Assembly: GCA_963663395.1 (NCBI GenBank)
Contig: OY760226.1
Location: forward strand, 5,270,001 to 5,334,000
From: Azophilus sp963663395
Lineage (GTDB): Bacteria > Pseudomonadota > Gammaproteobacteria > Pseudomonadales > Azotimanducaceae
Length of the DNA stretch: 64,000 nucleotides
Direction: 5' to 3'
Numbering within the stretch: the first letter of the stretch is position 1; each line of letters starts with the position of its first letter. A model generated the notes under the pieces. It made no database searches. It was not told where the DNA came from and saw only the letters and a program-made list of their open reading frames with translations. Both the position numbers and the translations under genes were made by a program. Shown in pieces: positions 1 through 7,459 of the stretch.

Positions 1-520
1 GCGCATGGATGCGCTCACCCCCGATAACCAGGCGCTTCGCCCGGGACGGGCCGGCGATGCGCACGATGAGGGGCAGGCCCTTCCACATCAGGTTCAAACC
101 CAGGTCGATTTCGGGGTATTGCATGAAGCAGTCTTCGGCGCCGATGCGCAGGTCCGCCGCCGTCGCAAGCACCGCGCCGCCGCCCAGGGCCCCGCCGTTC
201 CAGGCCGCGATGGTGATCTGGTCCATGTTGTAAACCGCGAGCGTCGCCCGCTCGCCCATGCGCATGTGGCGCCGGTGTTCCAGCAGGTTCTCCGGCGAGG
301 TACCGAAACCGCCGAGATCGGCGCCCGAGGAGAAGTGCCTGCCGGCACCGGTGAAGATCACCACACGGGTCTCGACATCGTCGCGAAACGCGAGTGCGGC
401 CGCCTCTATGTCTGCCAGGTGGGCGTAGTTCAGCGCATTGGCCTTGTCGGGCCGGTTGAACTCCACAAGGGCGATGTGGCCGTCCTTGCGGACGTTCAGG
501 TTTTCGTATCGTTCGTTCAT
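1..520 (-). CDS. Enoyl-CoA hydratase/isomerase (crotonase) family protein, 3' end beyond window
   Basis: Reading the minus strand from the ATG at 520 gives MNERYENLNVRKDGHIALVE and then an uninterrupted crotonase fold to the window edge (173 codons). Family landmarks are visible: the acyl-CoA/oxyanion loop 'GADLGGFG' after 'HFSSG', the second oxyanion glycine patch 'WNGGALGGGAVLA', and 'QYPEIDLGL', where the catalytic glutamate of many hydratases sits. Known role of the family: hydration or isomerisation of enoyl-CoA thioesters in beta-oxidation-like pathways; the substrate cannot be told here. The C-terminal third is missing only because the window starts. It is transcribed divergently from the TIGR03084 gene, with a 59 bp spacer. 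Confidence 0.88.
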   Translation of the reverse strand, partial: MNERYENLNVRKDGHIALVEFNRPDKANALNYAHLADIEAAALAFRDDVETRVVIFTGAGRHFSSGADLGGFGTSPENLLEHRRHMRMGERATLAVYNMDQITIAAWNGGALGGGAVLATAADLRIGAEDCFMQYPEIDLGLNLMWKGLPLIVRIAGPSRAKRLVIGGERIHA

Positions 521-579
521 CACTGTCCCGGTACAGGCTATTATCGTCCCCGCACCATTATTCTCCAGACGAGGATTCA

Positions 580-1347
580 ATGACATTGCAGCAGGTAGCC
601 GACCTCCGGGCCGAAGGCGATGAACTCCACGCCTTTCTCGATACCATTCCTGAAGATCAGTGGGCTCGTGAGACGCCATTCAAGGGCCGCACCATTAACT
701 GGGTCGTCAAGCATCTGCACGATGCGGACCGCTGGACAGTCCACTCGGTTACCGACCCCGACGGATTCCGGGCGTGGCGGGACCAGGTCACCAGCGTCCC
801 GCTCGAAGATCCGGCGCCCGCGCAGGGCCGGGCGTTGCTGGAACTCTGGCGATCCTACTTCGTGCAGTTGTGCGATGCGCTCGAAGCCGCCGACCCCGAC
901 CTGCGGGCCCCCTGGTTCGGCCCGGACATGGGCGTTCGCATGATGGCGACAGCCCGCCAGATGGAGACCTGGGCCCACGGCCAGGACATCTACGACCTGT
1001 TGCAGGTAGGGCGCGAAGCGTCCGATCGCATCCGCAACATCTGCCACATCGGCGTGCGCACCTTCGGCTGGACCTTCGTGAACCGCAAGCTGCCCGTGCC
1101 GGAGCCGGCGCCGTACATCCGGCTGAACGCCCCGTCCGGTGCGGTCTGGGAATGGAATGCGCCCTCCGAAGAGGAGTGCGTGTCGGGCTCCGCGGTGGAG
1201 TTTGCGCACGTCGTCACACAGGGCCGCAACATCGCCGACTGCAACCTTGCGGTCACCGGCCCCGTTGCAAACGCCTGGATGGCCATCGCCCAGTGTTTCG
1301 CGGGGCCGCCCGAGGATCCGCCGCCACCCGGCCACCGGGCCTGGTGA
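580..1347 (+). CDS. TIGR03084-type DinB/maleylpyruvate-isomerase-like metal-binding protein
   Basis: 255 residues. The N-terminus 'MTLQQVADLRAEGDEL' followed by 'IPEDQWARETPFKGRTINW' is typical of the TIGR03084/mycothiol-dependent maleylpyruvate isomerase N-terminal family, a DinB-like four-helix bundle. Candidate metal ligands are the histidines in 'VVKHLHDADRW' (about residues 48-51) and in 'METWAHGQDIYD' (about 130). Known: DinB-fold proteins bind a divalent metal and often carry out thiol-dependent transfer; the function of this subfamily is undefined. A C-terminal alpha/beta part (about residues 165-255) resembles the second domain of these proteins. The start is the first ATG after the divergent spacer. 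It may be functionally linked to the adjacent enoyl-CoA hydratase (inference). Confidence 0.72.
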   Translation: MTLQQVADLRAEGDELHAFLDTIPEDQWARETPFKGRTINWVVKHLHDADRWTVHSVTDPDGFRAWRDQVTSVPLEDPAPAQGRALLELWRSYFVQLCDALEAADPDLRAPWFGPDMGVRMMATARQMETWAHGQDIYDLLQVGREASDRIRNICHIGVRTFGWTFVNRKLPVPEPAPYIRLNAPSGAVWEWNAPSEEECVSGSAVEFAHVVTQGRNIADCNLAVTGPVANAWMAIAQCFAGPPEDPPPPGHRAW

Positions 1348-1351
1348 CGGT

Positions 1352-1609
1352 CCGGCCGGGGTCTGCATGAACTGCATCGCCCCTGCCCTGGTGCGCAGCG
1401 AATTCTATTACGCCGACGGTATGGACGAAGCGGGCTACGAGCAGATGATGGCAGATTTCAGCTCCAGGTACCTGCTCGGCCGCGTCGGCGAACCCGAGGA
1501 CGTCGCGGAGCTGGCTGCCTATCTCGTATCCGACCGGGCCGCCTGGATGACCGGTGCCGTGATTCCTGTCGACAGCGGTTATCGAAGCGTGGGTTTCAAG
1601 CAGGAATAA
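1352..1609 (+). pseudogene. Short-chain dehydrogenase/reductase, C-terminal remnant
   Basis: In the frame of the ATG at 1367 the translation runs 'MNCIAPALVRSEFYY', then 'LLGRVGEPEDVAELAAYL' and 'SDRAAWMTGAVIPVDSGY'. This is the characteristic last 80 residues of classical SDR enzymes (cofactor loop, helix F and the 'tG..i.vDgG' terminus). The Rossmann GxxxGxG segment and the YxxxK active site are absent. The sequence upstream in all frames belongs to the preceding TIGR03084 gene, which stops at 1347. It is therefore a 5'-deleted remnant, not a functional enzyme, although a short open frame persists. Confidence 0.8.
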
Positions 1610-1743
1610 CAGACTGCAGAGGCCGCGTTCCACGGATTCGTCCTGCGCTATCGGACCCCTTTACCCCTCCCACTCGGCACCCTTCGCGGTACAATCCACG
1701 CAGGGTTGAGGGGGCGCCCCCGGGCGCTCCGGGAGGATACGAC

Positions 1744-2538
1744 ATGAATCTGTCCCGCGATGAACTCGAACGGTTCGACAACGAGGGCTACCTGTTCTGG
1801 CCCTCCTGCTTCTCGACCGCCGAAGCCGCCGTTCTGCGCCGCGCCGCGGACGAGGTCTGCGCCATGGACCGCGAAGAGGTGTGGCGCGAGTCGAGCGGCG
1901 TTGCCCGCACGGCGTTCGCGGCCCATGCCTATCACGAGGCGTTCCGCCGGCTCGGGCGCCACCCCCGCCTCATAGGTCCGGTGATGCAACTCGTGGACGG
2001 CCCCGTGTACATGCACCAGTACAAGGTCAACGCCAAGGCCGCCTTCGACGGGGAGATCTGGCAGTGGCACCAGGACTACGGCACCTGGGCACGCGACGAC
2101 GGGATGCCCGAGCCGCGCGCGATGAACATCGCGGTATTCCTCGACGAGGTGACCGCCGCCAACGGGCCCCTGATCCTGCTCTCCGGCAGCCACAAGCACG
2201 GCGTCTTCGAGGCGGGGCACGACCTGGAGACGACGAGCTATCCGCTGTGGACCCTTGACCGGGCCACCGTAACCCGGCTCGCCGAAGAGGGCGGCTGCGT
2301 GGCGCCGACCGGGCCGCCGGGCAGCGTTATCGTCTTTGCCTCCACCCTGGTGCACGCCAGCGCCCCGAACATCAGCCCGTTGAACCGCTGTATCGTCTAT
2401 CTCTCGCTTTGCCACGTGGACAACCACATCCGCCGTTTCAAGCGTCCCGAGTGGGTCGCCCATCGCGATTTCCGCCCCATCGAGCCGCTCGCTGACGACT
2501 GCATCGCCGAACTCGCGCTCCCCGAAGCGGCGGCCTGA
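1744..2538 (+). CDS. Phytanoyl-CoA dioxygenase (PhyH) family non-heme iron oxygenase
   Basis: 264 residues. The N-terminus 'LERFDNEGYLFWPSCFS' is typical of PhyH/ectoine-hydroxylase-like 2-oxoglutarate oxygenases. The iron triad is readable: H109 and D111 in 'WQWHQDYG', and the distal H204 in 'TLVHASAPN'; an Arg shortly after (NRCIVY) fits the 2-oxoglutarate site. 'NGPLILLSGSHKHG' is the conserved core strand. Known reaction type: Fe(II)/2-oxoglutarate-dependent hydroxylation; substrate unknown. A purine-rich leader (gggaggatacgac) precedes the ATG. The next gene starts 8 bp after this stop, so the two very likely form an operon and one substrate pathway. Confidence 0.9.
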   Translation: MNLSRDELERFDNEGYLFWPSCFSTAEAAVLRRAADEVCAMDREEVWRESSGVARTAFAAHAYHEAFRRLGRHPRLIGPVMQLVDGPVYMHQYKVNAKAAFDGEIWQWHQDYGTWARDDGMPEPRAMNIAVFLDEVTAANGPLILLSGSHKHGVFEAGHDLETTSYPLWTLDRATVTRLAEEGGCVAPTGPPGSVIVFASTLVHASAPNISPLNRCIVYLSLCHVDNHIRRFKRPEWVAHRDFRPIEPLADDCIAELALPEAAA

Positions 2539-2545
2539 TCGCGCC

Positions 2546-3874
2546 GTGTATATCCACGACCAACTCCTCGAGCGGGCCGCTGCCGCCCGGCCCGTGCGGA
2601 TCGCGCTGATCGGGGCCGGCAAGTTCGGCTCGATGTTCCTGAGCCAGGCCCCCACCACCGCCGGCCTCGAGGTGAGCGTTATCGCAGACCTCGAACCCGG
2701 CCGTGCCCGTGCCGCATGCCGCACCGTGGGCTGGAGCGACGCCCGTATCGCCCGAACCCGTTTCACCGACGATGCGCGCGAGGCGGTGCGTTCCGGCGAT
2801 GTCGATGTGGTGGTGGAAGCCACCGGCGACCCCGCGGCCGGAATCGCCCACGCCCGCGCCGCCTGCGCCGCGGGCAAACACATCGTGATGGTCAACGTCG
2901 AAGCCGACGTTCTGGCCGGCCCGCTGTTGGCGGAGGAAGCCCGCGATGCCGGCGTTGTCTACAGCATGGCCTATGGCGACCAGCCCGCGCTGACCTGCGA
3001 GATGGTGGAATGGGCGCGCATCAGCGGCTTCGACGTGGTGGCCGCGGGAAAGGGCACCAAGTACCTGCCGTCGTACCACGCTTCGACTCCCGACACCGTC
3101 TGGGAACACTACGGGCTCACCGCCGGCGAGGCGCGGGCCGCGGGAATGAACAGCCGCATGTTCAACTCCTTCCTCGACGGCACCAAGTCCGCCATCGAGA
3201 TGGCGGCGATCGCCAACGCGACCGGCCTGACACCGCCGCCTGACGGGCTCGGGTTCCCGCCGTGCAGCCGGGACGACCTCGCCGATGTGCTGCGCCCGCC
3301 GGCGGACGGCGGACAGTTGCATCACAAGGGGCAGGTGGAGGTGATCTCGTCTATCGAGCGCGATGGACGTCCGGTTCCCAACGATCTGCGCTGGGGCGTC
3401 TACGTGGTCATCGAAGCGCCCAACGACTACTCCGCGGCATGCTTCCGCCAGTACGGCATGAACACCGATGTCTCGGGCAGGTATTCGGCGATGTACAAGC
3501 CGTTCCACCTCATCGGGCTTGAGCTGAACGTCTCGATCCTGTCCGCCGCCCTGCTCGGACGGCCCACAGGCGCCACGCGCAACTTCGTGGGCGATGCAGT
3601 TGCCACGGCGAAGCGGGACCTCGCGGCCGGCGAGACCCTCGACGGCGAGGGCGGTTTCACCGTCTACGGGAAGCTGCTGCCCGCACCGGCATCGCTCGAC
3701 CGGGCCGCGCTGCCGATCGGCCTTGCCCAGGGCGTAACCCTGAAGCGCGCAATTCGGGCCGGAAGCATCGTCGGCTGGAAAGATGTCGAGTGCGAACCGG
3801 CGCTCGAGGCGGTGTGCGCGCGACGGGAGATGGAGGCGCGGTTCTCCCTGAGACGGCGACATGCCGCGGCCTGA
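2546..3874 (+). CDS. NAD(P)-dependent homoserine-dehydrogenase-like oxidoreductase with SAF domain
   Basis: 442 residues, GTG start. The N-terminal Rossmann fold begins with 'VRIALIGAGKFGSMFLSQA' (GxGxxG, about residues 17-28), and 'DVVVEATGDPAAGIAHARAA' resembles the NAD-binding half of homoserine dehydrogenase-like proteins. The last 100 residues ('GETLDGEGGFTVYGKLLPA' through 'AIRAGSIVGWKDVEC') look like an SAF (antifreeze/FlgA-like) domain. Such NAD_binding_3 + SAF proteins are common in sugar-acid or polyol catabolic loci of proteobacteria, but this one's substrate is not identifiable. It lies 8 bp downstream of the PhyH dioxygenase with no room for a separate promoter, implying co-transcription. 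Confidence 0.75.
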   Translation: MYIHDQLLERAAAARPVRIALIGAGKFGSMFLSQAPTTAGLEVSVIADLEPGRARAACRTVGWSDARIARTRFTDDAREAVRSGDVDVVVEATGDPAAGIAHARAACAAGKHIVMVNVEADVLAGPLLAEEARDAGVVYSMAYGDQPALTCEMVEWARISGFDVVAAGKGTKYLPSYHASTPDTVWEHYGLTAGEARAAGMNSRMFNSFLDGTKSAIEMAAIANATGLTPPPDGLGFPPCSRDDLADVLRPPADGGQLHHKGQVEVISSIERDGRPVPNDLRWGVYVVIEAPNDYSAACFRQYGMNTDVSGRYSAMYKPFHLIGLELNVSILSAALLGRPTGATRNFVGDAVATAKRDLAAGETLDGEGGFTVYGKLLPAPASLDRAALPIGLAQGVTLKRAIRAGSIVGWKDVECEPALEAVCARREMEARFSLRRRHAAA

Positions 3875-3952
3875 CGGTTGGTTTCCGGCCTGCATGGAGT
3901 CAACGGCCGCCCTGGCGCCGGCATACCGCCGGCGGATTTCGGCTCCGTGACA

Positions 3953-6103
3953 ATGCGCCGGTCACGCAGCCTGAGCCGCACCGCCATCAATGCGGGCGTT
4001 CTCGTCGGATTGCTCGGGGCAACGCTCTCGTTGCACGCCGCTCCCGAGATCTATCCGCCCCTACGCGAGGGCATTGAGCCGGCGGTTGCGACCTTGAACG
4101 TGGACGCGCCGATGTTGCAGCGCGGGGCCGGGAGCTATCGGCGGAATTGCAGTGCCTGCCACGGTGCCGACGGCGCCGGCGGCGGAGCGCTGTGGTCCGA
4201 ACTCACGGCTAAGCCCAACGATCTCCGCGAGCCGGCGGTCATGGGCCGCCTTTCCGACATGGACCTCGCCCGAGTCGTCCAATTCGGTGGTTTCGAGATG
4301 CCGCCGCTACCAGGCATTCAGCGCGAAGAACTTGTTGCGCTGGTAGCCTACGTGCGCTCGCTCAGCTACCCGGACCTGCAGGAAGTCGAGTTGCATCCCC
4401 TCACGGGGCGAACGGTGGACGGGTTCGTGCCCGTCTCGGCGGCGAAACTGGGCGACCCGGACCCCGGCGACTGGCTGATGTACCGGCGCACCTGGAACGC
4501 CTGGGGATTCAGTCCGCTCGATCAGGTCAGCCGGGAAAACGTGTCCCGTCTGACCCTGGCCTGGTCCCGGGCCATGGAACCTGGCGAACAGGAAACCACG
4601 CCCCTGGTCTACGACGGCACCATGTTCCTGGCTCACCCAGGGGATGTCATCCAGGCGCTCGATGCGCGAACCGGAGACCTCATCTGGGAATACCGCGGCG
4701 AACCCGTGACCGCCGGCAAGACGCGTATGCGCAACATCGCGATCTACCAGGACAGGATATTCCACTTCACCAAGAACGAACCGCACCTGATCGCACTCGA
4801 CGCCCGCGACGGCAGTCTCCTCTGGAAGGTGCCGGTGGACGGAGATTTCTCCTCCGGGCCCGTGATCATGGGCGGCAAGGTGGTCGGCGGCCGCTCCTGT
4901 TCGCCGTCCGACGGTCCCGCCGCCTGCTATATCGCTGCCTACGACCCAGACACCGGCGCGGAGATCTGGCGCAGGAACACCATCGTCCGCCCTGAAGAGC
5001 CGGGCGGCGACAGTTGGGGCGACCTGGCCTGGGAAGACCGCCGTCACGTCGGCGCCTGGGGAAGCGGCAGCTACGATCCCGCCCTGGGCCTGATCTACTG
5101 GGGCACATCGGTACCGGCCCCTTCCCTGGAACGGGTCCGGGGAACGCCGGGCGGCGATGTGCTGTATTCCAACTCGACCCTGGCCCTCGATGAGAAAACG
5201 GGAGAGATCGCCTGGTACTACCAGCACCTGCCCCGGGACAACTGGGACATGGACCACGTCTTCGAACGCCTGCTGGTGGACACGCGCGTGCGGCCGGACC
5301 CGTCGGCAGTGCAGTGGATCAACCCGGCACTCGACAGGGGCGAGGCGCACAAGGTCGTAACGGGCATTCCGGGCAAGACCGGCATCGTCTACACCCTGAA
5401 CCGCGAGACGGGCGAGTTCCTGTGGGCGACGCCAACGCTGAACCAGAACCTGGTTACGCAAATCGACACAGCGACGGGCGAGGTGCACATCGACGAAAGC
5501 CTGGTGGTCGATGCCTTCGAGGAGATTCTGGTCTGTCCCGGCCGGGCGGGCGGCAAGAACTGGCCGTCAGGCGCCTACAACCCGAACACCGGCCTCATGT
5601 ACCAGCCGCAGCAGAACCTGTGCATGCTGCACACCGGCAACGCGGCCTCCCCGACACCGGAGGAGGTGTACGCCTCGTCCGTGGTGTTCGTCGAAGACCC
5701 GACCATCGACCAAACCCCCTATCCGGTCGGGCGCGTCGACGCGGTATCCATTGAAAGCGGTCGGGTCGCCTGGACCCATCAGCAGCGCGCGGGAATGCTC
5801 AGCGGCCTGGTGGCCACCGCCGGCGGGCTGGTATTCGGCGGCGACGCCAACCGCCGGTTCAAGGCATTCGATGACCTGAGCGGGCAGGTGCTGTGGGAGA
5901 CGATCCTCAGCGGCCCCGTGACCGGGCACCCGATCAGTTACCAGGCGGACGGCCGCCAGTACATCGCCGTTCCCGTCGGCGGCGGCACCGCCGAACCGGA
6001 GCGGCGAGTGCTGTCCATTCACCCGGAAATGAAACCGAGCCGCGGCATCAACGCAATCTTTGTATTCGCCTTGCCGAGCGACGGAGAACTTCCCGGGAAC
6101 TAG
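3953..6103 (+). CDS. Secreted quinohemoprotein (cytochrome c + PQQ-dependent) dehydrogenase
   Basis: 716 residues from the ATG at 3953; the open frame extends to 3878, but only this start places the signal peptide (residues 1-31, hydrophobic 'AGVLVGLLGATL') at the N-terminus. A class I cytochrome c domain follows, with heme motif C66-S-A-C69-H70 and a likely Met ligand in 'GGFEMPPLPG'. The rest is the eight-bladed PQQ propeller: 'DWLMYRRTWNAWGFSPL', tryptophan-docking repeats such as 'DARTGDLIWEY' and 'NRETGEFLWATP', and the catalytic-Asp region 'DNWDMDHVFE'. Family role: periplasmic oxidation of alcohols or aldehydes, passing electrons via PQQ and heme to the respiratory chain. The heme domain is N-terminal here, whereas many alcohol dehydrogenases carry it C-terminally. 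Confidence 0.88.
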   Translation: MRRSRSLSRTAINAGVLVGLLGATLSLHAAPEIYPPLREGIEPAVATLNVDAPMLQRGAGSYRRNCSACHGADGAGGGALWSELTAKPNDLREPAVMGRLSDMDLARVVQFGGFEMPPLPGIQREELVALVAYVRSLSYPDLQEVELHPLTGRTVDGFVPVSAAKLGDPDPGDWLMYRRTWNAWGFSPLDQVSRENVSRLTLAWSRAMEPGEQETTPLVYDGTMFLAHPGDVIQALDARTGDLIWEYRGEPVTAGKTRMRNIAIYQDRIFHFTKNEPHLIALDARDGSLLWKVPVDGDFSSGPVIMGGKVVGGRSCSPSDGPAACYIAAYDPDTGAEIWRRNTIVRPEEPGGDSWGDLAWEDRRHVGAWGSGSYDPALGLIYWGTSVPAPSLERVRGTPGGDVLYSNSTLALDEKTGEIAWYYQHLPRDNWDMDHVFERLLVDTRVRPDPSAVQWINPALDRGEAHKVVTGIPGKTGIVYTLNRETGEFLWATPTLNQNLVTQIDTATGEVHIDESLVVDAFEEILVCPGRAGGKNWPSGAYNPNTGLMYQPQQNLCMLHTGNAASPTPEEVYASSVVFVEDPTIDQTPYPVGRVDAVSIESGRVAWTHQQRAGMLSGLVATAGGLVFGGDANRRFKAFDDLSGQVLWETILSGPVTGHPISYQADGRQYIAVPVGGGTAEPERRVLSIHPEMKPSRGINAIFVFALPSDGELPGN

Positions 6104-6389
6104 GAATTTCCAACCCGGTGCGCCGAAAGGGAAGTCCGGTATGCCAGTTCGCTGCCTGACGCGGGCGAATCGCTCCATGCAGGCCTGGGGCCGAGGTTTT
6201 GCGCGAGTAGTCCCCGCTGCAGCTTCGGACAGGCGCCAACGCCAGCCGGAGACTGAGGCGTTGCTGCAAGCCCTGCACCGCAGTCCGGACCTTGCCGACG
6301 CCGCTTTATCAGACAGTTGGCTACCCGGCCGGGATTCGAGGGGTATCGTCGGGTAGACTGCGCGCGAGGCAGGAACCTTCAACCACCAC

Positions 6390-7445
6390 ATGGACCCCAT
6401 CAGTCAGGGCGCGGTCGGCGCGGTCGTGCCCCAGGTCGCGCTGAAACCCGAAAAAATTCGCGCTGTCGCGCTGCTCGGCTGCCTGGCGGGCCTGGCGCCG
6501 GATCTCGACATCTTCATCCAGTCGTCCACGGATCCGCTGCTGCTCCTGGAATACCATCGCCAGTTCACGCACGCGCTGTTGTTCATTCCCATCGGCGCGG
6601 CCATCGTGGCGCTGCTTCTGCACCCGATTGTCCGGCGGTCGCTGCCACCCAAGGAGACCTATCTGGCGTGCCTGCTCGGCTATGCCACGCACGGCCTGCT
6701 GGATGCCTGCACGTCTTACGGAACGCAGCTCTTCTGGCCGTTTTCCGATTACCGGGTGGCCTGGAACAACGTCTCTGTGGTCGATCCCCTGTTCACGCTG
6801 CCACTGCTGTGCCTGGTGATTCTGGCTGCAGTATTGCGCCGCCGCGCCTTCGCCGTCGCCGGGCTGGCCTGGGCACTAGCCTACCTGGCGCTCGGGGTCG
6901 TGCAGAATCAGCGGGCGGAAGCAGCCGGCGCATTGCTGGCTGCCGAGCGTGGCCATGTGCCGCAACGCCTGTCCGCCAAGGCGGGTTTCGGCAATCTTCT
7001 GGTCTGGAAGGTGGTCTACGAACACGGCGGGCGCTTCTACGTCGACGGCATCAGAACCGGCCTGACGGCCACGGCATGCCCCGGCGCCAGTATTCCCCGC
7101 CTTGACCTGCACCGCGACTTTCCGTGGCTCGACCCCGGCAGCCGGCAGGCGCGCGACGTCGAGCGTTTCTCGTGGTTTTCGGACGGCTGGGTCGCTGTCG
7201 ATCCGCGCGTCGAGAATCGTGTCATCGACATGCGCTACTCGGTGGTGCCCAACACCATCGATCCCATGTGGGGCATCGATATCGACCCGCAAGCCGCGCC
7301 CGACGAGCACGTTCGCTACGTCGTGGACCGCTCGGCACGCCTCGGGCAGCGCCATCAGTACTGGCGGATGCTGACCGGCGAGGACTGCAGCGAGAGCCTC
7401 GAGTCCACCCCTGCCCCGACGCGGCAGGAAGCGCAATCGGGGTAA
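6390..7445 (+). CDS. YdjM-like inner-membrane metal-dependent hydrolase
   Basis: 351 residues. The N-terminus 'MDPISQGAVGAVVPQ' and the motifs 'GLAPDLDIF' and 'HRQFTHALLF' match the YdjM/LexA-regulated membrane-bound hydrolase family (DUF457-like), whose conserved Asp and His residues are proposed metal ligands. About four hydrophobic segments lie within residues 80-190 ('LLFIPIGAAIVALLLHPIV', 'LLGYATHGLLDACTSYG', 'LPLLCLVILAAVL', 'VAGLAWALAYLALGV'). A soluble C-terminal part follows. The reaction is not established for the family. The spacer from the PQQ gene (6104-6389) shows no further gene. The gene ends 15 bp before the start of the DUF5916 gene, suggesting co-transcription. Confidence 0.78.
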   Translation: MDPISQGAVGAVVPQVALKPEKIRAVALLGCLAGLAPDLDIFIQSSTDPLLLLEYHRQFTHALLFIPIGAAIVALLLHPIVRRSLPPKETYLACLLGYATHGLLDACTSYGTQLFWPFSDYRVAWNNVSVVDPLFTLPLLCLVILAAVLRRRAFAVAGLAWALAYLALGVVQNQRAEAAGALLAAERGHVPQRLSAKAGFGNLLVWKVVYEHGGRFYVDGIRTGLTATACPGASIPRLDLHRDFPWLDPGSRQARDVERFSWFSDGWVAVDPRVENRVIDMRYSVVPNTIDPMWGIDIDPQAAPDEHVRYVVDRSARLGQRHQYWRMLTGEDCSESLESTPAPTRQEAQSG

Positions 7446-7459
7446 CCCCCTCACCTGAT

